Part shown: positions 35,441 through 44,197 of the stretch, one piece after another
Numbering within the stretch: position 1 is the stretch's first letter
How the letters are laid out: each line of letters begins with the position of its first letter
Assembly: GCF_900110655.1 (NCBI RefSeq)
Contig: NZ_FOEQ01000001.1
Coordinates: 124,001-188,000, forward strand
Reading direction: 5' to 3'
Source of the DNA: Pseudomonas soli
Lineage (GTDB): Bacteria > Pseudomonadota > Gammaproteobacteria > Pseudomonadales > Pseudomonadaceae
Length of the DNA: 64,000 bases
Notes under the pieces: generated by a model
What the model was told of the DNA's origin: nothing
What the model saw: the letters and a program-made list of their open reading frames with translations, nothing else
Databases searched by the model: none
Translations under genes and position numbers: made by a program

Positions 35441-35716
35441 ATGAAAGCCCAAGCCCGCCACATCCTGGTCAAGACCGCTGACGAAGCCGAAAAGCTCAAG
35501 CAGCGCATCGCCAACGGCGAGGCTTTCGACGTGCTGGCGAAGAAATTTTCCACCTGCCCGTCCGGCAAGCGCGGCGGCGACCTGGGTGAAATACGTCCGG
35601 GGCAGATGGTCGGCGCCATCGACCAGGTGATCTTCAAGAAGCCCCTGCGGGTGGTACACGGACCGATCAAGAGCAAGTTCGGCTATCACCTGGTGCAAAC
35701 GTTCTATCGCGACTGA
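35441..35716 (+). CDS. Second parvulin-type peptidyl-prolyl cis-trans isomerase
   Basis: The 91-residue cytoplasmic parvulin starts [12 protein letters not shown] at 35441; an upstream frame extension would cross the preceding intergenic region and is rejected. [19 protein letters not shown] and [10 protein letters not shown] are the family blocks. It is similar in length to the parvulin at 25141 but is clearly diverged from it ([20 protein letters not shown]). The last 13 bases overlap the end of the opposite-strand chemoreceptor gene. Confidence 0.92.
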   Translation: MKAQARHILVKTADEAEKLKQRIANGEAFDVLAKKFSTCPSGKRGGDLGEIRPGQMVGAIDQVIFKKPLRVVHGPIKSKFGYHLVQTFYRD

Positions 35717-36864
35717 GCCTCGCTCTCGCGCCGTCTCTGCAACAACGCAGGCGATTGCTCGCCACTGGCGACCACGCGCTCCAAACCCTCCTGCACGGCA
35801 AGGCTGGCACTTTCCATCTCGGCCACCGCCTTGAGCATTGCTGCGGTATCGCCGCTGGCATGGGCATCGATGGCGTCGAATGCGCAGCGGTGCACGGCGG
35901 CATGGGGCGCGTCGATATCCTTGTACCCGGCAAGATGCGCATAGTGCAGCGCCCCGTCCCCCTCGCGATACCACTTGCCCAGACGGCAGTGGGTATGGTC
36001 GGTAAAGTCCGAGCCGCGCTCTTGCGAGACGCCGAACAACACCTTGTAGACGCGGAACTTGTAGATCAGGTGATCGAGCTTGGCCAGCTCGCAGAAGCTG
36101 CGCAGCGCCGACACCGATGCCGATCCTTCGGCCACCGTCGACATGTCGAGCAACTGGCGCATGGTACTGGCCGCGGACTGGCCGACCCCGCTGTATGACG
36201 ACGAATGCTCGGCCAGGCTGGCGATATGTCCTCGGCTTTGCGCACTGTCGGCCCGAATGGCCGAGACCAGCGTGCCGATCTCGGCGGTGGCGTCGGCTGT
36301 GCGCCTGGCCAGGGTCCTGACCTCATCGGCCACCACGGCAAAGCCGCGCCCGGCATCGCCCGCCCGCGCCGCCTCGATGGCCGCGTTCAGGGCCAGCAGG
36401 TTGGTCTGGTCTGCCACCTCGCGGATGATCTCCAGCACACCGCCAACCTGCTGGGCCTGATGATCGAGCCTGCCGACCTTCTCCGACGCCTCGCCGGAGG
36501 CATCGGCCAGCTGCTCGAGGTTGGTCGCGATGGCATCGATGCTGGCCTGGTTGCTGCTGGCAATGCCCTGGATGCGGATGGCGTACTGTCTTTCCTGCTC
36601 CATGCTGTGGGCGAGGCTGGCGAACGACGTCTGGGTCATTTCCAGGGAATGCGAGAACGCCGAGAGGTTGCCGGCCAGGTGCCCGAGCACCTGGTTCTCT
36701 CGCGCCAGTTCCTCAGCCCTTGATTCCGCCTCGCGGACGCGCTGCTCAGATGCCGCCAACTGTGAACGGGAATGCTCCAGGGCGACGTTCAGCTCCTTGA
36801 TCCGCGGGTCTTGCCGACCTGCCTTGCTCCACCACTTCACACCACGCTCCCGGGATAGACCCAC
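35704..36864 (-). CDS. Soluble chemoreceptor-like protein with C-terminal CZB zinc-binding domain
   Basis: The 386-residue cytoplasmic protein has no membrane segment or ligand-binding domain. Residues about 15-60 are coiled coil ([25 protein letters not shown]). The methyl-accepting signalling hairpin tip is at about 140-195 ([23 protein letters not shown], then [17 protein letters not shown]), which contacts CheA/CheW. The end (about 255-350) is a chemoreceptor zinc-binding (CZB) domain: [21 protein letters not shown] and APHAAVH supply the His/Cys ligands. Such proteins sense zinc or oxidants such as hypochlorite in other bacteria. It could feed either chemotaxis or a Wsp-like pathway. Confidence 0.88.
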   Translation of the reverse strand: MGLSRERGVKWWSKAGRQDPRIKELNVALEHSRSQLAASEQRVREAESRAEELARENQVLGHLAGNLSAFSHSLEMTQTSFASLAHSMEQERQYAIRIQGIASSNQASIDAIATNLEQLADASGEASEKVGRLDHQAQQVGGVLEIIREVADQTNLLALNAAIEAARAGDAGRGFAVVADEVRTLARRTADATAEIGTLVSAIRADSAQSRGHIASLAEHSSSYSGVGQSAASTMRQLLDMSTVAEGSASVSALRSFCELAKLDHLIYKFRVYKVLFGVSQERGSDFTDHTHCRLGKWYREGDGALHYAHLAGYKDIDAPHAAVHRCAFDAIDAHASGDTAAMLKAVAEMESASLAVQEGLERVVASGEQSPALLQRRRESEAQSR

Positions 36865-36961
36865 CGCTTGTCACCCGGCGAAAAAGCTCCGGGCAGAAAC
36901 ATGGAAAGGTCTCAGCAAGCGCAAAGCGCGGCAATACTCAGCTGCGATGGAAAACAGCGGA

Positions 36962-37585
36962 TCAGCGACGGGCCGCCAGCAGGCCAAGCCCCGCGCACCC
37001 CAGCAGCGAGGCGCTGACCCGGTTGAACATGCGCCGTGGCCCGGGCCGTGCGAACCAGCGCTGCAGGTACGCGCCAAGCCCGGCATAGATGGCGATGGCC
37101 GCCCACTCCAGCAACAGGAACAGCACGCCCAGGCGCAGGAACTGTTCACTGACCGGGGTGGCGCTGCCCACGGTGACGAACTGCGGCAGGAACGCGGTGA
37201 AGATGAGTATTGCCTTCGGATTGCCCGCCGCGACCCAGAACTCCTGGCGCGCCAGTTTCCAGGTGCCGCGAGGTTGCTCGCCGACCAGCGCCGCCTCGCC
37301 GACCGGTGCCCGCCACAGCTGCCAGGCGATATAGAACAGGTAACCCGCGCCCAGCACCTTGATCGCCAGGAACAGGTACTCGCTGGTGTGCAGCACCACG
37401 GCCAGGCCCATCGCGGCCAGGGCGATCATGCCGCTGAAGGCGAGCAGGCGCCCGGCACCGGCCACACAAGCGGTGCGCAGGCCATAGCGGCTGGCATTGT
37501 GCAGGGACAGCAGGTTGTTGGGGCCCGGCGCCATGTTCAGGGCGAAACAGGCGGGGATGAACAGCAGCAGGCTCGACAGGTCCAT
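36962..37585 (-). CDS. LysE/RhtB-family amino acid exporter
   Basis: The 207-residue inner-membrane protein has about six hydrophobic helices. The N-terminal block LLLFIPACFALNMAPGPNNLLSLHNASRYGLR is the LysE/RhtB signature, and NPKAILIFTAFLPQFV near 140 is the second conserved block. Start MDLSS at 37585 is preferred over a longer frame because the extra 20 residues are polar and unlike the family. Divergent from the AraC-type regulator with 135 bp between, so that regulator may control it. Confidence 0.88.
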   Translation of the reverse strand: MDLSSLLLFIPACFALNMAPGPNNLLSLHNASRYGLRTACVAGAGRLLAFSGMIALAAMGLAVVLHTSEYLFLAIKVLGAGYLFYIAWQLWRAPVGEAALVGEQPRGTWKLARQEFWVAAGNPKAILIFTAFLPQFVTVGSATPVSEQFLRLGVLFLLLEWAAIAIYAGLGAYLQRWFARPGPRRMFNRVSASLLGCAGLGLLAARR

Positions 37586-37720
37586 TCTTGTTCTCCAGCA
37601 GGGACCGGTGCAGCGTCGCGCCTGGCGGGCAGACCCGTCAAGCACAGTGGCGCGGCAAATGGCCGTAACAGCGACCAGGCGCTAGACTGGCGCCCTCCGT
37701 CCGTCTCAAGGCACCTCGCC

Positions 37721-38539
37721 ATGACCCGCCCGAGCTGCGAAATCTGGTACGACCCGGCAATGCCGTACGTCGAGAGCCGCCGCGCTTGCCATAGCCGCGC
37801 CTGCTACAAGGCTCATAGCCATCCCAGCTTTTCCATCGGCGCAGTGGATGCCGGCAGCAGCCGCTTCACCGGCGCCGCCAGCGGTGAGGAGCGCTTGACG
37901 CCGGGTACCCTGGTGTTCGTGCCGGCGCAGCGGGTGCATGCCTGCAACCCGCAACCGGGTCAGGCCTGGAGTTACCAGATGCTGCACCTGGATGCCGAGT
38001 GGCTGCGTCAGCTACGCCTCGAATCCGGCGTTGCCGCAGGCGAGCCCGGTGCCGTGGCCCGGGTCACTCGCTCACAGGCGCTGTACCTGCAGTTCTGCGC
38101 GCTGAACAGGTTGCTGTTTTCACCGGCGGCAACCTTCGAGAAAGAGGCTGCGTTGGTGGCCTTCATCGGCGAACATGATTTCTCCATGCACCCGGCCTTG
38201 CTGGCGGCGCCACCATTGCCGCCGTCGACACTGCGCGAACTGTTGGACCACGCACAGGAGCAGGACCTGGCCGAACTGAGCCTGGAGCGCCTGGCGCGCC
38301 AAGCCGGCATGGGGCGCTACCAGTTAATACGGGCGTTCAGCGTCGCTACCGGCATGACCCCTCACGCCTGCCTGCTCAACGCGCGGGTGAACAAAGCCCG
38401 GAGTCTGTTGCGCCAGGGCCAGGCGCTCGCGGAGGTGGCCTATAACTTGGGCTTTGCCGACCAGAGCCACTTCCAGCGGGTGTTCAAGGCGCATGTCGGG
38501 GTGGCGCCTGGGGCCTACCGGGCGGCACTGAAGCACTGA
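37721..38539 (+). CDS. AraC-family transcription regulator with cupin sensor
   Basis: The 272-residue product has an N-terminal AraC-type cupin (HSHPSFSIGAVDAGSSRFTG, LTPGTLVFVPAQRVHACNP) and a C-terminal double helix-turn-helix (LARQAGMGRYQLIRAF and AYNLGFADQSHFQRVFKAHVGVAPGAYR). It lies between two LysE-type exporters, the first divergent and the second downstream on the same strand after 93 bp. Proteins of this kind next to LysE exporters usually sense an amino acid or a related compound and switch the exporter on. The ligand is unknown. Confidence 0.9.
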   Translation: MTRPSCEIWYDPAMPYVESRRACHSRACYKAHSHPSFSIGAVDAGSSRFTGAASGEERLTPGTLVFVPAQRVHACNPQPGQAWSYQMLHLDAEWLRQLRLESGVAAGEPGAVARVTRSQALYLQFCALNRLLFSPAATFEKEAALVAFIGEHDFSMHPALLAAPPLPPSTLRELLDHAQEQDLAELSLERLARQAGMGRYQLIRAFSVATGMTPHACLLNARVNKARSLLRQGQALAEVAYNLGFADQSHFQRVFKAHVGVAPGAYRAALKH

Positions 38540-38632
38540 CATCACCGCACAGCGGCCCCCTGCAATAATCTTCAATACTCCACCCATCACCAGCAACAGA
38601 CTGCGGCTACCTCCACCAGGAAGCCCGCCCCC

Positions 38633-39253
38633 ATGCAACTGTTCATGCTCGTCGCCACCGCCCACTTCCTCGCCCTGCTATCACCCGGCCCGGACTTTTT
38701 CCTGGTGGCCCACACCTCGGCCAGCGCCGGCTGGCGGCTCGCCAGTGGCGCCTGTGCCGGGATCGCCCTGGCCAACGGCATGTTCATCTGTGCGGCGTTT
38801 ACCGGGGTGTCCTTTTTACGCGATGGCGGCCCTCTGTTCGTCACCCTCCAGCTGGCCGGCTGTGGCTACCTGCTCTACCTCGGCCAACTGTTCCTGCGCC
38901 ATGCCGGGCAAGCAACCCTGACGCACAGCGAACCTGGCGTGGCAACGTCTGCGCGTGGCTGGCTGAACAGTTTGGGCATGGGCTTCGCCTCGGGCATCCT
39001 CAACCCGAAGAACGCACTGTTCTATGCAAGCCTGGCGAGCATGATCGCCAGCAGCGGTACCTGGGCCAAGCTGGGCTATGGCATCTGGATGTTCGCCATC
39101 GTCCTGGCCTGGGACCTGGCGGTTGCCGTGGCCATCGGCAACCCGCGGGTACTGCGCCGCTTCGCCCGCGCCCTGCCCTGGCTCGAGCGCGCCTCGGGCT
39201 TGATGTTGATCCTGCTGGCCGGCGCTGTTCTCACGCACCTGGCCTGGCGCTGA
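38633..39253 (+). CDS. LysE-family translocator
   Basis: The 206-residue exporter has five to six hydrophobic helices. MLVATAHFLALLSPGPDFFLVAHTSASAGWR at the N-terminus and GFASGILNPKNALFYASLAS near 118 are the family's two signature blocks. It belongs to the same family as the product of the gene at 36962 but is only distantly similar. Its 3' end overlaps that of the convergent phosphatase gene by 23 bases. Confidence 0.88.
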   Translation: MQLFMLVATAHFLALLSPGPDFFLVAHTSASAGWRLASGACAGIALANGMFICAAFTGVSFLRDGGPLFVTLQLAGCGYLLYLGQLFLRHAGQATLTHSEPGVATSARGWLNSLGMGFASGILNPKNALFYASLASMIASSGTWAKLGYGIWMFAIVLAWDLAVAVAIGNPRVLRRFARALPWLERASGLMLILLAGAVLTHLAWR

Positions 39254-39926
39254 GCGGCTTAAGGCCATCCAGTTCGAGCAGGCTGAAGTGACCACGGCTC
39301 CAGCCGCCGGTGTCCAGGTGCCAGACGTTGCCCAGCACCTTGATCTCCAGCACCGGTGTATGGCCTACCAGCAAGGCGCGCAGGCCCTTGACCGGGCGGC
39401 TGTCGCCCTCCTTGAGGCGCCGGCGCGACCACTGGCACACCTCACGCACCTGCAGGTCATCCCCGGCCTGCAGGCTCGCACAGAGCTGCGCCCAGTCGTC
39501 GAACGGGCTGTCGGCATGCAGCAGGCCGACCGGCCCGCCCGCCGTGTCGACTTGCAAGGCGATCGGCAGGCGTTCGAACACCTCGACGAACCGCACCTGC
39601 TCGGCCTTTGGCAAATCGAGGAACCATCCGCCGCCGGCCGCCCGGTACATGTCCAGGTCGACCCGGCCGCCGCGCAGGTGATTGACCGCCAGCGACTCGT
39701 GGTTGCCCTGCACCGCATGGAACCAGGGCTCGGCCAGCCATTGCAGCGCCTGTGCGCTGCCCGGCCCACGGTCGACCAGGTCGCCGACGCTGAACAAACG
39801 GTCGACCAGCGGATCGAAACCGACCGCCTCCAGGCATTCACGCAAACGCTTGAAATGCCCATGGATATCGCCCACGGCCAGGTCACGGCCACGGCTGTTG
39901 GCGGCGATCCGCCTGAACGCAGTCAT
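39231..39926 (-). CDS. Metallophosphoesterase, bacterial PPP-type serine/threonine phosphatase
   Basis: The 231-residue protein has the PPP motifs in order: GDIHGH (about 18-23), GDLVDRGP (about 47-54) and GNHE (about 74-77), followed by LLHADSPFDDW and LLVGHTPV carrying further metal-binding His. This matches PrpA/PphA-type phosphatases and diadenosine tetraphosphatase relatives; length and motifs favour the former. It uses two divalent metals in the cytoplasm. No kinase is encoded beside it, so its substrate is unknown. Confidence 0.88.
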   Translation of the reverse strand: MTAFRRIAANSRGRDLAVGDIHGHFKRLRECLEAVGFDPLVDRLFSVGDLVDRGPGSAQALQWLAEPWFHAVQGNHESLAVNHLRGGRVDLDMYRAAGGGWFLDLPKAEQVRFVEVFERLPIALQVDTAGGPVGLLHADSPFDDWAQLCASLQAGDDLQVREVCQWSRRRLKEGDSRPVKGLRALLVGHTPVLEIKVLGNVWHLDTGGWSRGHFSLLELDGLKPLSARPGA

Positions 39927-40000
39927 TGCATCATTCCTCTGCTTCTTTCCGGCACCGGCGTAAAATAAGCGGGTAAACCGCCCGAACCCGGAGGTGCATC

Positions 40001-40510
40001 ATGCGAACCACCCTGGCCAGTGCCGTGCTGATGGTGCTGGCACTAGACAGCATGGCACAGGGCGCCTCGACCGCGCAGGTCGAGGTGCGTTTCGAGCACC
40101 CCGAGAAATTCCGCGATGCCAGCCTCGACAATCGGGCCTACCCTCGCAGCGCCGACCCGCAGGTGCTGAAAGTCCTCACCCTGCACCTGCAGAAACTCGG
40201 CCAGCGCTACTTGCGGCCCGGCCAGCAACTGGTCATCGACATCCGCGACATCGACCTGGCCGGCCAGTTCGAGCCCTGGCACAGCCAGGCCTACGATGTG
40301 CGCTTCATGCGCGAAGTCACCTGGCCCAGCATCGACCTCGACTACACCCTGCAGCAGCCCGGCCAGCCCGCGCTCAAGGCCCAGGAGCACCTGAGCGACA
40401 AGATGTACCTCAGCCGCCCAGGCCGCCTGGGCAACAACGACCGGCTGTATGCGGAGAAGGCCATGCTCGGCGACTGGTTTCGCCAGCGCTTCGCCCAGCC
40501 GCCCTCTTGA
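40001..40510 (+). CDS. DUF3016-family secreted protein
   Basis: The 169-residue protein has a signal peptide (RTTLASAVLMVLALDSMAQGAS). The mature part (VEVRFEHPEKFRDAS, LVIDIRDIDLAGQFEPW, VRFMREVTWPSIDLDYTL) matches DUF3016 as I know it, a small periplasmic or outer-membrane-associated beta-rich family of unknown role. GGAGGTGCATC stands before the ATG. It is convergent with the DUF2867 gene with 3 bp between stop codons. Confidence 0.82.
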   Translation: MRTTLASAVLMVLALDSMAQGASTAQVEVRFEHPEKFRDASLDNRAYPRSADPQVLKVLTLHLQKLGQRYLRPGQQLVIDIRDIDLAGQFEPWHSQAYDVRFMREVTWPSIDLDYTLQQPGQPALKAQEHLSDKMYLSRPGRLGNNDRLYAEKAMLGDWFRQRFAQPPS

Positions 40511-40513
40511 GCG

Positions 40514-41038
40514 TCACCACGCCAGACGGCGCAAGGCGATGGGTGCGATCAGCCGATGGAACGGTGCCACCGGCAGCATGTACAGGCGGCCAAGCCGATT
40601 GTGCGTGCGCACCACGGTGCTCACCAGCACCTCGCAACGGCCCTCGGCCGTCGGGCGTCGCAGCAGGGCGATGTGCACGTCCAGGTGCTGGTCGCGGTCG
40701 ACCAGCAGCACCTCATCCTCGGTGTTGGCCACCAGGGTGAAAATCCCCACCCGCTCTCCGGGCTGGTAGCTGCCCGGGGCGCGGGCCGGGTCTATGGCGG
40801 TCAAGCGTCCCAGGTCCTTGAGGCCGAGCAGCGCGACCAGGCGGTTGCGCAGCACCATCAGCGTGTCGATCCAGCCGGGCATGCTTGTCATCAGGCGTAG
40901 GAAGTGCGCCATGGCGGGCCGCCCGTCGTCCGCAATTTCAATCGCCCGGCAATGGCGAAAACCCGCCTTAGCAGCATGCGCTGCGATCAGCGAGTCGGCG
41001 GGTATGGTGGCGGCGTGGGTCATTGTGTTTTCGTCCAT
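40514..41038 (-). CDS. DUF2867-family protein
   Basis: The 174-residue soluble protein. PGWIDTLMVLRNRLVALLGLKDLG, ERVGIFTLVANTEDEVLLVDRDQHLDVHIAL and LGRLYMLPVAPFHRLIAP are the conserved DUF2867 blocks. The family is sometimes fused to nucleoside-diphosphate-sugar epimerase-like proteins; its role is unknown. Start may be 41038 (MDENTM...) or 41023 (MTHAAT...); no strong ribosome site decides. Divergent from the carbon-nitrogen hydrolase gene with about 80 bp between. Confidence 0.8.
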   Translation of the reverse strand: MDENTMTHAATIPADSLIAAHAAKAGFRHCRAIEIADDGRPAMAHFLRLMTSMPGWIDTLMVLRNRLVALLGLKDLGRLTAIDPARAPGSYQPGERVGIFTLVANTEDEVLLVDRDQHLDVHIALLRRPTAEGRCEVLVSTVVRTHNRLGRLYMLPVAPFHRLIAPIALRRLAW

Positions 41039-41120
41039 GAAATCGACACATCGGTACTGGGAGGGAACGGCCGTCGATTGTATCCTCGACTGCCGACGAC
41101 ATGCCAAGGACGGATACTCC

Positions 41121-41861
41121 ATGAAGAGCTGCGCAGTACAGCTGGCTTTGAGCAAAGGCGATGTGGCCGCCAATATCGCCCATCATTTGCACGCCATCGA
41201 ACAGGCCGCGGCCCTGGGCGCCGAACTGCTGGTGTTCCCCGAACTGTCCTTGACCGGCTACGAACCAACGCTGGCCCGGCAACTGGCCATGCCCGCCGAC
41301 TCGCCGCAACTGGTACCGCTGCAAGCCGCGTGCGATCGCTTCGGCGTAACGGCGGCGGTCGGCCTGCCGATGCCGACCATGGCCGGCGTGCGCATCGGCA
41401 TGCTGGTATTGCGCCCGAGGCTGGCGCCGCTGGTGTATGCCAAGCAGCGCCTGCATGACGACGAACTGGACTACTTCGTACCCGGCAGCACCTCGCTGGT
41501 GTTCGCCGCCGGCAGCCACCAGGTGGCGCCGGCCATCTGCTATGAATCGATGTTCCTCGAGCACGCCGCGCACGCACAGGCCCAGGGCGCCGACCTTTAC
41601 CTGGTCAGCGTGGTCAAGACCGAGGAAGGCATCCGCGCAGGGGCTGCGCACTACCCGCAGGTTGCCCGGCGGCTGCGCATGCCGGTGATCATGAGCAACT
41701 GCGTCGGCCCTGCGGACATTTACGTGGGGGCCGGGCAGTCCGCGGCCTGGGATGCCGAAGGAAACCTGCTGGCCTGCCTCGGTGATACAGCGCCAGGCCT
41801 GCTGCTGCTCGACACGGCGACTGGCACTGCCCAGGCATGGCCACTGGAGCTGGGCGCATGA
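41121..41861 (+). CDS. Carbon-nitrogen hydrolase (nitrilase superfamily)
   Basis: The 246-residue cytoplasmic enzyme has the Glu-Lys-Cys triad of the superfamily: Glu in LLVFPELSLTGYE (about residue 41), Lys in VYAKQRLHDDE (about 111) and Cys in APAICYESMF (about 143). It should hydrolyse an amide or nitrile bond of a small molecule. Length is typical of the amidase and ureidopropionase-like branches. The stop overlaps the next start (ATGA), coupling it to a small membrane protein. Confidence 0.88.
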   Translation: MKSCAVQLALSKGDVAANIAHHLHAIEQAAALGAELLVFPELSLTGYEPTLARQLAMPADSPQLVPLQAACDRFGVTAAVGLPMPTMAGVRIGMLVLRPRLAPLVYAKQRLHDDELDYFVPGSTSLVFAAGSHQVAPAICYESMFLEHAAHAQAQGADLYLVSVVKTEEGIRAGAAHYPQVARRLRMPVIMSNCVGPADIYVGAGQSAAWDAEGNLLACLGDTAPGLLLLDTATGTAQAWPLELGA

Positions 41862-42100
41862 AGTATGCGCTGGTGATCCTGGCCAGTTATGCCAGCGTCT
41901 GGTACCTGGTGGGCACCCTGATTCGCGGGCGCCTGGCCGATATCGCCGAAGGCCTGCGCCATCGCCCGGACGCCCCGCCTGCGGGGCAGTACCTGCGCGA
42001 AGTCGAAGCCCACGCCCGCCGCGCCCACCGCCACTACAGCCTGTTTGCCGGCACCGTGCTGGCGCTGGTGTTGACGGTATTCTGTGCCTGGCTCAGCTGA
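41858..42100 (+). CDS. Small membrane protein coupled to the carbon-nitrogen hydrolase
   Basis: An 80-residue protein with two hydrophobic helices (YALVILASYASVWYLVGTLI and LFAGTVLALVLTVFCAWL) and a charged middle (RGRLADIAEGLRHRP and EVEAHARRAHRHY). It starts within the hydrolase stop codon (ATGA). No family recognised. It likely sits in the inner membrane as a hairpin. It overlaps the convergent ogt gene by 8 bases. Confidence 0.72.
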   Translation: MKYALVILASYASVWYLVGTLIRGRLADIAEGLRHRPDAPPAGQYLREVEAHARRAHRHYSLFAGTVLALVLTVFCAWLS

Positions 42101-42590
42101 CGCCTAGGCTCTGGCGCCCCTCCAGCGCCAGCAGATACTGCTTGGCCGGCAAGCCACCGGCGAAACCAGTGAGACTGCCCGAGGCCCCGATCACCCGGTG
42201 GCAGGGCGCGATGATCGAGATCGGGTTGCGGCCGTTGGCCGCGCCCACCGCCCGAACCGCATCGGGCTTGCCGATCTGCCGGGCGATCTGGCCGTAGCTA
42301 CGGGTCTCGCCGAAGGGAATGCTCAACAGCGCCGCCCACACCTCACGCTGGAACGCGGTCCCGGCAAAGTCCAGGTCCAGCTCGAAGCGCTGGCGTTGCC
42401 CGGCGAAGTACTCGCCCAGCTGGCGGGCGGTCTCGCGCAGCACGCCGTGCTGGTCGTCGCGGTGCAGCTCGCCGAGGCGTACCCGGTTGTCCCGCTCATG
42501 CTCCCACAGCACGGCGGCCAGCCGCTCGCCCCGCGCCACCAGGGTCAGGGTGCCGACAGGCGATTGCATGAGGGTGAAGGCACAGGACAT
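42093..42590 (-). CDS. ogt: Methylated-DNA-protein cysteine S-methyltransferase
   Basis: The 165-residue DNA repair protein moves the methyl group from O6-methylguanine or O4-methylthymine to its own Cys. The active-site block IIAPCHRVIGASGSLTGFAGGLPAKQYLLALEG is near the C-terminus, with the HTH-like FQREVWAALLSIPFGETRSYGQIA before it. The start MSCAFTL at 42590 is preferred to a longer frame beginning at 42704 because it gives the usual Ogt length. No Ada regulatory domain is present. Confidence 0.93.
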   Translation of the reverse strand: MSCAFTLMQSPVGTLTLVARGERLAAVLWEHERDNRVRLGELHRDDQHGVLRETARQLGEYFAGQRQRFELDLDFAGTAFQREVWAALLSIPFGETRSYGQIARQIGKPDAVRAVGAANGRNPISIIAPCHRVIGASGSLTGFAGGLPAKQYLLALEGRQSLGVS

Positions 42591-42740
42591 GGCAGGCTCC
42601 GGCAGGATGACGTTCGCTGCACTGTACCCATCGCGGCGCGGCCACGCATCCGCTTTCTTGCCCAGCCATCGCCACTGGCCAGTCCGCAGCGCCGCCCCGT
42701 ACACTGAGGCGCCACTCGTTTTTCAAAGGACGGAAACACA

Positions 42741-43250
42741 GTGAACGACGCCTCGCCCGACATCGTCATCGAACGCTTTGCCGAGCAGCACCTGCACGGT
42801 ATCACCGCGCTCTACAACGAACCCGCGGTGTGCCGCCAGGTGCTGCAGATGCCCTATCAGGGCGTCGAAGTGTGGCGCGAGCGCCTGGCCGCCTACCATG
42901 ACCGACAAATCCGCCTGGTGGCGGTGCACCAAGGCCAGGTGATCGGCAATATCGGCCTCGACCAGAGCACACGCATCCGCCAGGCGCACCTGGGCGAACT
43001 GCTGATGGGCGTTGCCCAGGCCTGGCAAGGCAAGGGCGTCGGCTCACGGCTGATGACGGCCATCCTCGACATTGCCGACAACTGGATGAACCTGCGCCGG
43101 GTCCAGCTCACCGTCTACGCCGACAACGAACCGGCACTGGCGCTGTATCGCAAGTTCGGCTTCGAGGTCGAAGGCCGGTTGCGCGACTACGGTGTGCGCG
43201 ATGGGGTGTTTGTCGACGCGCTGTGCATGGCGCGGTTGCGTCAGTCGTAG
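42741..43250 (+). CDS. GNAT acetyltransferase, AaaT/YhhY-like
   Basis: The 169-residue enzyme uses acetyl-CoA; the binding block is [22 protein letters not shown] (Q-x2-G-x-G form). [78 protein letters not shown] closely follows E. coli YhhY (AaaT), which acetylates amino acids such as Met and Phe. A detoxifying role for amino acids or analogues is inferred. It overlaps the end of fosA by 10 bases. Confidence 0.87.
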   Translation: MNDASPDIVIERFAEQHLHGITALYNEPAVCRQVLQMPYQGVEVWRERLAAYHDRQIRLVAVHQGQVIGNIGLDQSTRIRQAHLGELLMGVAQAWQGKGVGSRLMTAILDIADNWMNLRRVQLTVYADNEPALALYRKFGFEVEGRLRDYGVRDGVFVDALCMARLRQS

Positions 43251-43651
43251 AACACCATGCCTGCATAAGGTTTCACCCGGCAGGCCGCCAGCCGCGATTG
43301 CAGATCGCCGACATGCGCTTCGAGCTGGTGGCCATCCGGGTCGAGAAAGTACAGCGAGTCTCCCTCGCTGCTGTCCTGCTTCCACAGGCGCACGTCGTGC
43401 TCGCGCAAGCGCTGGGCGAAGGCCGCGAAGTCGCCCTGGCAAATGGAAAACGCGTAGTGCGTGTACGTGCGCTGCATGTCGCCCGCCTCTACCTGATCGA
43501 CCGACAGGCACAGCCACAGCTCGCCCAGGCTCAGATAGGCACCCCGCTCCCACCGAGCACTGAGCCTGAAGCCCAGTACCTGCTGGTAGAACACGATGCT
43601 GTCGGCGAGGTTGGAGACGGCCAGGGTGAGATGGTTGAATCCGTTCAACAT
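43241..43651 (-). CDS. fosA: FosA-type fosfomycin glutathione transferase
   Basis: The 136-residue VOC-fold enzyme adds glutathione to fosfomycin, opening the epoxide. The Mn2+ ligands are in place: His7 (GFNHLTLAV), His in YTHYAFSI (about 65) and Glu in [13 protein letters not shown] (about 111). The C-terminus [10 protein letters not shown] is typical of chromosomal FosA in Pseudomonas. Start MLNGFNHL at 43651 gives the family length; an upstream start would add 17 polar residues. Base composition is like the chromosome, so it is probably native. Confidence 0.93.
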   Translation of the reverse strand: MLNGFNHLTLAVSNLADSIVFYQQVLGFRLSARWERGAYLSLGELWLCLSVDQVEAGDMQRTYTHYAFSICQGDFAAFAQRLREHDVRLWKQDSSEGDSLYFLDPDGHQLEAHVGDLQSRLAACRVKPYAGMVFYD

Positions 43652-43685
43652 GAGAATCGTCCGAAGTGAAGTAGGACAAGAGCGT

Positions 43686-43720
43686 TTCGCGGGACGAGGC
43701 AAACGGCAGCGTCCCGCGAA
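43686..43720 (-). terminator. Probable intrinsic terminator between the small lipoprotein gene and fosA
   Basis: TTCGCGGGACG and CGTCCCGCGAA form a perfect 11-bp stem with a 13-base loop. It lies 7 bases after the lipoprotein stop on the minus strand. The T-run is poor, so its strength is unsure. Confidence 0.5.
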
Positions 43721-43727
43721 GCGCCGA

Positions 43728-44075
43728 TCATACCCTCGAACACATCAGCGCGGCATCGAGCAGGCGCCCCTTGTCATACCAGGCATCGCGTTGATAGGCG
43801 GAGTATTGTTGCCGCCCAGGGGAGCCCTGGACCTTCACCAGGCCGTCGGCCTTGTTCGGATCAAGGCTGGCGACAAACAGCTCGAGGGCGTCCTGGTTCT
43901 GCACGATAAAGGTCGTCGCGTTTGCGGGAAGCTCGGCTTTGACGCAGTTCAGGTAATCCGGCGGGGCTTTCGCGGTCACGCCGAAGGTGTTGTCGCGCCC
44001 GGCCCGGATATCGGGATCATGCGCGCAACCGGCCAGCAGCAGGCTGGCGGCCAATGCCATCATCAAGCGATTCAT
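43728..44075 (-). CDS. Small lipoprotein of unknown function
   Basis: The 115-residue product has a lipoprotein signal ([15 protein letters not shown], Cys near residue 17) and so should be anchored to a membrane facing the periplasm. The mature part has two further Cys (YLNCVKAEL and ALMCSRV) that could bond. Start ATG 44075 is preferred to 44090 because it leaves a standard n-region. No family recognised with certainty. Confidence 0.78.
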   Translation of the reverse strand: MNRLMMALAASLLLAGCAHDPDIRAGRDNTFGVTAKAPPDYLNCVKAELPANATTFIVQNQDALELFVASLDPNKADGLVKVQGSPGRQQYSAYQRDAWYDKGRLLDAALMCSRV

Positions 44076-44197
44076 ACAGACTCCAACCACCCCAGCAGGA
44101 TGCCCTGGACAGAGTCACACAGCCACCACCCTTTTTAATAGTCTGCTTACGATCTACAAGCCTAGCCCCGGAGTGACGGGTGCGGTATGCCGGTTCG

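Noticed and set aside
43044..43679. 211-codon minus frame spanning the acetyltransferase and fosA
   Set aside because: It is out of frame with both genes, each of which has clear family residues.
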